A DNA stretch of 64,000 bases from Polyodon spathula (Eukaryota > Chordata > Actinopteri > Acipenseriformes > Polyodontidae): contig NC_054559.1 of assembly GCF_017654505.1 (NCBI RefSeq), positions 3,418,781-3,482,780 of the forward strand, given 5' to 3'. Position numbers and translations under genes: made by a program. The notes under the pieces were generated by a model. The model did no database searches and was not told where the DNA came from. It saw only the letters and a list, made by a program, of their open reading frames with translations. This document shows positions 56,935 to 64,000 of this stretch, piece by piece (the stretch's first letter is position 1; each line of letters begins with the position of its first letter).

Positions 56935-59435
56935 CAAAATGATCTGTTATACAATGAGCAAAATAATCTGTTATACAATGACATTAGAAATGCATGTAGC
57001 AAAGGAGAAGCCATACTAATGGGGGATTTCAACTTCCCCTATATAAAATGGGAAAACCCGGTGGGGAGCATGATGGATGAAATTGAAATGGTGGAAATGA
57101 CAAATAACTGCTTCCTACACAACGTGTCAAGGCAATGACTAGAGGGGAGGCATGCCTTGATTTAGTCTTTTCAAATAACGAAGACGGAATAACTAAAACA
57201 GAGGTCAGAGAATCACTAGCAAACTCAGACCACAATATGGTCTCATTTGAAGTGCTTTTTAAAACCCCAAAAGTAATGACTAAAGCTAAGGTTTACAATT
57301 TTAGAAAAGCAAACTATGAAGGTATGAAACAGAAACTAACATAAGTAGATTGGAGTAAAATAGAGAAAACATCCACAGAAAAAGGATGGTTGTTCTTCAA
57401 AAATGTGGTACTTGAGGAGCAAAACAATTACATCCCTAAAGTAGACAAATCTAAATGTAAAACTAAATTGCCAAAATGGCTTAATTAAAAAAAAACATTC
57501 AGCGAAGGCACTTTACAGAGCGTTAAAAGGGGACTAAAAAGAAAATACACAGAAAGAGTACACGGAACTGCAAACACAAGTCAAAAAAGAAGTTAGAAAG
57601 GCCAAGAGAGAAATAGAAATGAACATTGCTAAGGGGGCTAAAACCAATTCCAAAATGTTTTTTCAATATTACAACAACAAGAGAACATTCAAAGAGGAGG
57701 TTAAATGTTTAAGAGATACAAATGGAAAAAGCATAGATGAAGAAAAAAAAATAGCAAATATATTAAATGATTACTTTTCACAAGTTTTTACAAAGGAAGA
57801 TACTGACAACATGCCCCACATGTCATCCAGTTCCTATCCAGTTTTAAATAACTTTAGCATAACCAAGGCAGAAGTGTTAAAGGCACTAGGAGTTCTTAAA
57901 ATAAACAAATCCCCTGGGACGGATGAGATTCTCCCAATAGTACTCAAAGAAATGAAGGAAGCTATTTACAAACCGCTAACTAAGATCATGCAACAGTCTC
58001 TTGACACAGGGGTTGTACTGACAGACTGGAAAATTGCAAATGTAACACTGATCCACAAAAAGGGAAACAAAACTGAACCAGGTAACTACAGACCAGTAAG
58101 CCTGACTTCTACTATATGCAAACTTATGGAAACTATAATAAGATCCAAAATGGAAAATTACCTATATGGTAACAGGGTCCTGGGAGACAGTCAACATGAT
58201 TTTAGGAAAGGGAAATCGTGTCTAACTAACTTGCTTGATTTTTCTGAGGATGCAACATCGATAATGGATAATTGCAAAGCATATGACATGGTTTATTTAG
58301 ATTTCCAGAAAGCTTTTGACAAAGTCCCACACAAAAGATTAATTCTCAAACTGAACGCAGTTGGGATTCAAAGAAACGCATGTACATGGATTAGGGAGTG
58401 GTTAACATGTAGAAAACAGAAAGTACTGATTAGAGGAAAAACCTCAGAATGGAGTGTGGTAACCAGTGGTGTACCACAGGGATCAGTATTAGGTTCTCTG
58501 CTATTCCTAATCTACATTAATGATTTAGATTCTGGTATAGTAAGCAAACTTGTTAAATTTGCAGACCACACAAAAATAGGAGTGGCAAACACTGTTGCAG
58601 CAGCAAAGGTCATTCAAAATGATCTAGACAAGATTCAGAATTGGGCAGACACATGGCAAATGACATTTAATAGAGAAAAGTGTAAGGTACTGCACGCAGG
58701 AAATAAAAATGTACATTATAAATATCATATGGGAGATACTAAAATTGGAGAAGGAATCTATGAAAAAGACCTAGGAGTTTTTGTTGACTCAGAAATGTCT
58801 TCATCTAGACAATGTGGGGAAGCTATAAAAAAGGCCAACAAGATGCTCGGATACATTGTGAAAAGTGTTGAATTTAAATCAAGAGAAGTAATGTTAAAAC
58901 TGTACAATGCATTAGTAAGACCTCATCTTGAATATTGTGTACAGTTCTGGTCACCTCTCTATAAAAAAGATATTGCTGCTCTAGAAAGCGTGCAAAGAAG
59001 AGCTACCAGAATTATTCAGGGTTTAAAAGGCATGTCATATGCAGACAGACTAAAAAAATGTAATGTGTTCAGTCTTGAACAAAGAAGACTACGCAGCGAC
59101 CTAATTCAAGCATTCAAAATTCTAAAAGGTACTGACAGTGTCGACCCAAGGGACTTTTTCAGCCTGAAAAAAGAAACAAGTACCAGGGGTCACAAATGGA
59201 AATTAGACAAAGGGGCATTCAGAACAGAAAATAGGAGGCACTTTTTTACACAGAGAATCATGAGGGTCTGGAATCAACTCCCCAGTAATGTTGTTGAAGC
59301 TGACACCCTGGGATCCTTCAAGAAGCTGCTTGATGAGATTTTGGATTCAATAAGCTACTAACAACCAAATGAGCAAGATGTGCCGAATGGACTCCTCTCG
59401 TTTGTAAACTTTCCTATGTTCTTATGTTCTTATGT
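56935..59435 (+). mobile_element. CR1-like non-LTR retrotransposon, 5'-truncated
   Basis: It starts inside the endonuclease domain (ILMGDFNFPYIKWENP near 57,014, and later a LANSDHNM motif near 57,222), continues through reverse transcriptase, and ends in the 8-bp tail ATGTTCTT repeated near 59,416-59,433. The strand order and the sequence ([21 protein letters not shown]) fit the CR1/L2 side of the Jockey group. It lies inside the satellite. The endonuclease part has several frameshifts and stops. Confidence 0.9.
57619..59361 (+). CDS. CR1-like reverse transcriptase ORF (580 residues), catalytic site altered
   Basis: A long open frame covering the RT domain and C-terminal region. Motifs seen are SPGTDEILPIVLKEM, PGNYRPVSLTS, VYLDFQKAFDKVPHKRL, SGVPQGSVLGSLLFLIYIND, then KFADHTKIG at 314-322, and a conserved C-terminal WNQLPSNVVEADTLGSFKK. 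Target-primed reverse transcription by such enzymes copies the element RNA at a nicked site. The usual FADD catalytic box reads FADH here (second Asp replaced by His317, codon at 58,567-58,569), so this copy should be inactive. The endonuclease half upstream is frameshifted. The Met at 57,619 is not a natural start. Confidence 0.88.
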   Translation: MNIAKGAKTNSKMFFQYYNNKRTFKEEVKCLRDTNGKSIDEEKKIANILNDYFSQVFTKEDTDNMPHMSSSSYPVLNNFSITKAEVLKALGVLKINKSPGTDEILPIVLKEMKEAIYKPLTKIMQQSLDTGVVLTDWKIANVTLIHKKGNKTEPGNYRPVSLTSTICKLMETIIRSKMENYLYGNRVLGDSQHDFRKGKSCLTNLLDFSEDATSIMDNCKAYDMVYLDFQKAFDKVPHKRLILKLNAVGIQRNACTWIREWLTCRKQKVLIRGKTSEWSVVTSGVPQGSVLGSLLFLIYINDLDSGIVSKLVKFADHTKIGVANTVAAAKVIQNDLDKIQNWADTWQMTFNREKCKVLHAGNKNVHYKYHMGDTKIGEGIYEKDLGVFVDSEMSSSRQCGEAIKKANKMLGYIVKSVEFKSREVMLKLYNALVRPHLEYCVQFWSPLYKKDIAALESVQRRATRIIQGLKGMSYADRLKKCNVFSLEQRRLRSDLIQAFKILKGTDSVDPRDFFSLKKETSTRGHKWKLDKGAFRTENRRHFFTQRIMRVWNQLPSNVVEADTLGSFKKLLDEILDSISY

Positions 59436-60415
59436 AACTCTGAACCGCCTCCAAGCTCCTCACACTGCAGGGATCATTACAACACCACTCTGAACCGTCT
59501 CCATGTTCCTCACAACACTGCAAAAATCATTATAACTCTACTCTGAACCATCTCCATCCTCCTCACAACACTGCAAGAATTATTACAACACCACTCTGAG
59601 CTGTCTCCATGCTCCTCACAAGACTAGAAGAATCAGAAAACCTCTCTGAATATTCTTCCTGCTCCTCACAACACTGCAAGAATTATTACAATATTCCTCT
59701 GAACCGTCTCCACGCTTCTCACAACACTGCAAAAATCATTACAACACCACGCTGAATCATCTCCATTCTCCTCACAACACTGCAAGAATTATTACAACAC
59801 CACTCTGAGCTGTCTCCATGCTCCTCACAAGACTAGGAGAATCAAAAACCACTCTGAATCATCTTCATGCTCCTCACAACACTGCAAGAATTATTACAAT
59901 ACTCCTCTGAACTGTCTTCATGCTCCTCCCAACACTGCAAGAATCATTACAACACCATTCTGAACAGTCTCCATGCTCCTCACAACACTGCAAAAATCAG
60001 GACACCACACTGAACCGTCTCCATGCTACTCACAGCACTGCAAGAATCATTACAACACCACTCTGCACTGTCTCCATGCTGATCACAATGTAAGAATCAT
60101 TACAACACCACTCTCAATCGCCTCCATGCTCCTCACACTGCAAGAATCATTACAACACCACTCTGAACCGTGTCCATGCTTCTCACAACACTGAGACAGT
60201 CATTCCAACACCACTCTGAATCATCTCCATGCTCCTCACACTGCAAGAATCATTACAACACCACTCTGAACCGTGTCCATGCTTCTCACAACACTGAGAC
60301 AGTCATTCCAACACCACTCTGAATCATCTCCATGCTCCTCACACTGCAAGAATCATTACAACACCACTCTGAACCATGTCCATGCTCCTCACAACACTGC
60401 TAGAATCATTACAAC
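59436..60415 (+). repeat. 53-bp satellite array, right part
   Basis: About 19 units continue the array. A higher-order duplication of about 107 bp is visible near 60,130-60,340, where a CGTGTCCATGCTTCTCACAA unit and an ACACTGAGACAGTCATTCCA variant recur together. Confidence 0.92.
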
Positions 60416-61285
60416 TTGACATACAGTATTGTTCCCTTTTTGAGCTACAACAAGAATATACAGGCACTTTATTTTATTTAAGCCGGTATAATCCCCAAAC
60501 TAAAGTTGTGCCTTCTGTATAGAACCCATTTAAAGGATTTTCTTTAAAACCCTCCGATCAGACTTGCCCTTGCTGAGTGTGTTCAGAGTCAGGCTGGTAC
60601 CACCATGTATGTAGTGGCTTTGTAGCTGTAAGGGTCACGCTCCATTGATGACACATTAACATCCTGGTATAAGCTATCTTCCACAATGCTTTGTTTGTTC
60701 TTTTCATCCTGAAAGCATTTCTGTTGTTTACACAATTCTTTGAAATCTTACATGTGGGTGCTTTGTACACATTTCTTTCATGTTAATTTTTTCTGACTCG
60801 CCGATTCCCACTCGGTTACCTAGTTTGTACCTCTCTGACCCCCTGACCTCTCTGAAGGAGCTGCACACAAAAGGCTGATGAGATTAATGTGTTTCGGATG
60901 GACCTCAAGCTAATATTGACTCCCCGTATTCAAACTGAAACCGATGTCATGTTTTATGCACCTTCAAGTAATGGTAGCTAACAAAAGAATTCCATAATCA
61001 ACTATTTTTCATGTTTTTTTAAAGATAAACTTTATAAATCATTTTCTCAGTCATGAAACCCTGGTGTCTTTTTGCTGTGGCCTCAGAAGCACACTGCAAC
61101 ACTAGGACTGCACTGCATTGGTTCCATGTGGTATTTCTTACAGATCCACTTGAGGCAGAGTGTTGCAGGGTGACTGGTGTACTCCACTTAGAGAGAAGAC
61201 ATGTTTTAGAGCTCTACTGAGGTCACAGGCGTGCTTTATACTACCTTTTAAAAAGTCAACAGGGTGTGATAACTGAAACAGAACA
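60416..61285. other. Intergenic, no gene seen
   Basis: AT-rich spacer with no recognisable feature. Confidence 0.55.
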
Positions 61286-61441
61286 ATTACACCGTGTAAC
61301 AAATTTATTTATTTTTTTGGTTCCTGGGTAGTAAGTGTTATTTCCTAATTACTTATGCCTCAAAAGTATAGAAAATGGCTATCATTCCCCACAAACTTTG
61401 CTTTTGTGACCAGGACAGTGATATTTTGAAATTGACCTATT

Positions 61442-61528
61442 TTCCAGAACATTCCAGATAGATTCAGTGCTGAATAAACTTGGAGTAACTTCTAGAACTT
61501 TCCAGTAATAAAAATAGTAGTATAAATA
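61442..61528 (+). promoter_or_regulatory. Heat-shock-type sites and TATA box of element H copy 3
   Basis: The distal site TTC-2-GAA-2-TTC is intact at 61,442-61,454. The proximal array is shortened by 10 bp to TTC-2-GAA-2-TTC at 61,490-61,502. TATAAATA lies at 61,521-61,528. Confidence 0.68.
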
Positions 61529-61609
61529 CAGGGGCCTTAAGCCCACCAGTTCAGTTTAGTTCCAGCTGCGGATGGATTGTAAGTGGATACATATCTGCAT
61601 TTTTCTGAG

Positions 61610-61745
61610 ATGGCATCAAGAGGCTACAAGCATCCAGCAGACGCATTGTGCTATGTCTGCGGCCAATTTATCAAGACAAGAGCGAAAAAGTACTCTGTGG
61701 AAGCATCTGCTAAGATGTGAGGCCTACAAGGCATATTTCGGCATG
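61610..61745 (+). pseudogene. Element H exon 1, first part (copy 3)
   Basis: From ATG 61,610 it reads MASRGYKHPADALCYVCGQF. A 2-bp loss near 61,719 brings a stop (K-M-stop). In the shifted frame the conserved EAYKAYFGM block follows, then the LINE insertion. This copy is dead twice over. Confidence 0.8.
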
Positions 61746-62611
61746 TGGAGTGGCAAACACTGTTGCAGCAGCAAAAGGTCATTCAAAATGATCTAGACAA
61801 GATTCAGAACTGGGCAGACACATGGCAAATGACATTTAATAGAGAAAAGTGTAAGGTACTGTACGCAGGAAATAAAAATGTACATTATAAATATCATATG
61901 GGAGATATTGAAATTGGAGAAGGAATCTATGAAAAAGACCTAGGAGTTTTTGTTGGCTCAGAAATGTCTTCATCTAGACAATGTGGGGAAGCTATAAAAA
62001 AGGCTAACAAGATGCTCGGATACATTGTGAAAAGTGTTGAATTTAAATCAAGGGAAGTAATGTTAAAACTGTACAATGCATTAGTAAGACCTCATCTTGA
62101 ATATTGTGTTCAGTTCTGGTCACCTCGCTATAAAAAAGATATTGCTGCTCTAGAAAGAGTGCAAAGAAGAGCGACCAGAATTATTCCGGGCTTAAAAGGC
62201 ATGTCATATGCAGACAGGCTAAAAGAATTGAATCTGTTCAGTCTTGAACAAAGAAGACTACGTGGTGACCTAATTCAAGCATTCAAAATTCTAAAAGGTA
62301 TTGACAGTGTCGACCCAAGGGACTTTTTCAGCCTGAAAAAAGAAACAAGGACCAGGGGTCACAAATGGAGTTTAGAAAAAGGGGCATTCAGAACAGAAAA
62401 TAGGAGACACTTTTTTACACAGAGAATTGTGAGGGTCTGGAATCAACTCCCCAGTAATGTTGTTGAAGCTGACACCCTGGGATCCTTCAAGAAGCTGCTT
62501 GATGAGATTTTGGGATCAATAAGCTACTAACAACCAAACGAGCAAGATGGGCCGAATGGCCTCCTCTCGTTTGTAAACTTTCTTATGTTCTTATGTTCTT
62601 ATGTTCTTATG
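61746..62611 (+). mobile_element. CR1-like LINE, 5'-truncated, inserted in element H exon 1
   Basis: It starts GGAGTGGCAAACACTGTTGC, equivalent to 58,580 in the larger copy, and ends with three or more ATGTTCTT tail repeats. It encodes the C-terminal 240-odd residues (61,745-62,530) without a break (QNDLDKIQNWADTWQMTF onward). It differs from the copy at 56,935 by only scattered changes, so both are fairly recent. No target duplication is obvious, as is usual for CR1. Confidence 0.92.
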
Positions 62612-62681
62612 CCTGTTGGGGATCAAGACATACCCTGGGCACCTCATTTCACCTGCGAGCACTGCAAAAAAACTCTGGAAG
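62612..62681 (+). pseudogene. Element H exon 1, second part (copy 3)
   Basis: It continues PVGDQDIPWAPHFTCEHCKK and TLE + G up to donor GTAAGA. The preserved GDQD..WAPH block with two Cys is the family signature and shows what copy 2 lost to its frame changes. Confidence 0.82.
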
Positions 62682-62863
62682 GTAAGATGGACAATTGTTG
62701 CTCGGAATTTTATGTTATAAAATTTGTTAAAAATTTTTTAATTGTAAAAGTTTTTAATTTTAAAATGTTTTACAATTTTCAGTGTTATTGAAAAAATATA
62801 TATGAAAAATGTTGCAATAATCTCTTACACATTAGTCATGGGTGAAATAAATGTATTTTTGCA

Positions 62864-64000
62864 GGATGGTACAGAGGGGAAAAGAGAGCCATGAAGTTCA
62901 CTATCCCAAGAATTTGGCGGGAACCCACTGACCACTCAAGCAACTGCTACTTCTGCATGGTGGACCCTTCCAAACGTCGGACTGGCAAGAATGCACCTGC
63001 TATCATGTATCCGGACCTTCCTTCATCCATCACCCCGGTGCTACACTGCCATGAGCTCCCCGTACCCACTCCTCCGGAGAGAGAGCAGCCGTCTTTAGAA
63101 GAGAGCAGCAAGTCAGAGAGCGAGGAAGACGTTGTAGATCCAGATGACAATTTCAGAGGTGGAGCTGAGGAGAGAAACCCATACTACCCCAACCAAAAAG
63201 ACCTCAACGACTGATTAGATCAGAGGAAGCATCACCAACCTTTTTCCAGCTTCTTCACCCATCAAGATGGTTGCTGCTTCTGCCACAATGTGACCAGTCT
63301 GTTCGAGGCAGTCGGAATCGCCTGTAACCAGAATGAGTGTCGCCTCTTCATTGACAGCTCATCCAGGAGCCTCAAAGCCGTGCTGCTCCATAATGGTAAC
63401 AAGTACCCGTCTCTTCCCCTGGCTCACTCGGTGCACCTCAAAGAGGATTACAACAGCATCAAGACCTTGCTGGACGCCTTGAAGTATGATGAGTACGACT
63501 GGGAGGTCATAGGAGACTTCAAAATGGTGGCATTCCTGATGGGTCTCCAAGGCGGTTTTACCAAGTTTCCCTGCTATCTTTGCCTTTGGGACAGCAAGGA
63601 CAGCAAGGACACCAAGGCGCACTACCACAGGCGGGACTGGCCACAGCGGACCGAGTTCTCTGTGGGGAGGAACAACGTCAAGTGGGAGCCACTGGTGGAC
63701 CCCCGGAAGGTGCTGATGCCACCACTGCACATCAAATTGGGCCTTATGAAACAATTTGTCAGAGCTCTAGATAAGGAGTCGGCAGCCTTCAAGTACCTTC
63801 AAGACTTCTTCCCTAAGCTGTCTGAGGTAAAGGTCAAAGCCGGTGTCTTCGTCGGACCACAGATAAAGAAGATCCTGGAGTGCAATGAATTCCCCAAGAA
63901 GCTCACTAGTAAGGAGAAAGCGACTTGGAACAGCTTTGCCGCAGTGGTTCAGGGCTTCCTGAGCAATCACAAGGCCAAAAACTATGTGGAGCTGGTTGAG
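62864..64000 (+). pseudogene. Element H exon 2 (copy 3), broken and incomplete
   Basis: After acceptor ATTTTTGCAG the frame reads WYRGEKRAMKFTIPRIW as in copy 2. A deletion of about 94 bp at 63,211 (joining AACGACTGATTAG to ATCAGAGG) brings an early stop. Further on, sequence matches copy 2, with a 9-bp in-frame duplication (AGCAAGGAC) in the CLWDSRD block near 63,594-63,612. The 3' end is outside the window. Confidence 0.82.

Larger units (their letters stand above)
61290..64000 (+). mobile_element. Element H copy 3, with nested LINE, truncated by window end
   Basis: The outer end ACACCGTGTAACAAA at 61,290 is followed by GGTTCCTGGGTAGTAAGTG at 61,320. Promoter, exon 1, intron and exon 2 follow as in copy 2, with a CR1-like LINE inserted in exon 1 at 61,746-62,611. 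The right end lies beyond the window. Removing the LINE joins GGCATG to CCTGTTGGGG, matching the uninterrupted sequence of copy 2 at 40,244. Confidence 0.88.

Overview
This is vertebrate nuclear DNA. It has split genes with GT-AG introns, AT-rich spacers and a heavy load of transposable elements. Two host genes are recognisable, both on the + strand. The last two coding exons of PRKAR1B (PKA regulatory subunit RI-beta) lie at 1-786, and the complete coding exons of PDGFA lie between 29,208 and 47,638. PRKAR1B followed by PDGFA in the same direction is the known vertebrate order (human 7p22.3). The repeats (CR1-like LINEs with an 8-bp 3' tail, a tRNA-derived SINE, hAT, Tc1, Harbinger and Gypsy-type elements) suggest a ray-finned fish outside the teleosts. 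A sturgeon, paddlefish or gar is my best guess, with modest confidence.

Layout. 1-2,050: PRKAR1B 3' end and UTR. 3,669-4,921: internally deleted copy of a DNA transposon with inverted terminal repeats of about 125 bp, here called element H. 6,500-7,820: a SINE and two minisatellites. 9,960-23,950: a nested transposon cluster. In it a hAT transposase gene is cut into pieces by LTR elements, followed by a Tc1 element, a Gypsy remnant and a second LTR family. 25,325-26,385: a minisatellite of about 40 units. 29,208-49,035: PDGFA, whose fourth intron (about 9.3 kb) holds a nearly intact copy of element H (39,806-42,173) and a Harbinger-like MITE. 53,200-60,415: a 53-bp satellite split by a CR1-like LINE, plus LTRs. 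61,290-64,000: a third copy of element H, with a LINE in its first exon, running off the window.

The PDGFA model gives a 196-residue short form ending Asp-Val-Arg. A separate alternative exon (46,794-46,867) encodes a basic tail, giving a 217-residue long form, so the tetrapod-style choice between a cell-retained and a diffusible ligand appears to be present.

Two mobile-element systems deserve attention. Element H encodes a roughly 550-residue, two-exon protein of a widespread but poorly named family. All three promoter-bearing copies carry tandem heat-shock-factor sites just upstream of a TATA box. The second is a group of LTR elements that lack any recognisable capsid, protease, reverse transcriptase or integrase. 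Their internal region encodes CCHC zinc knuckles followed by Pro/Glu/Leu-rich tandem repeats, and their LTRs carry a long inverted repeat directly before the TATA box.
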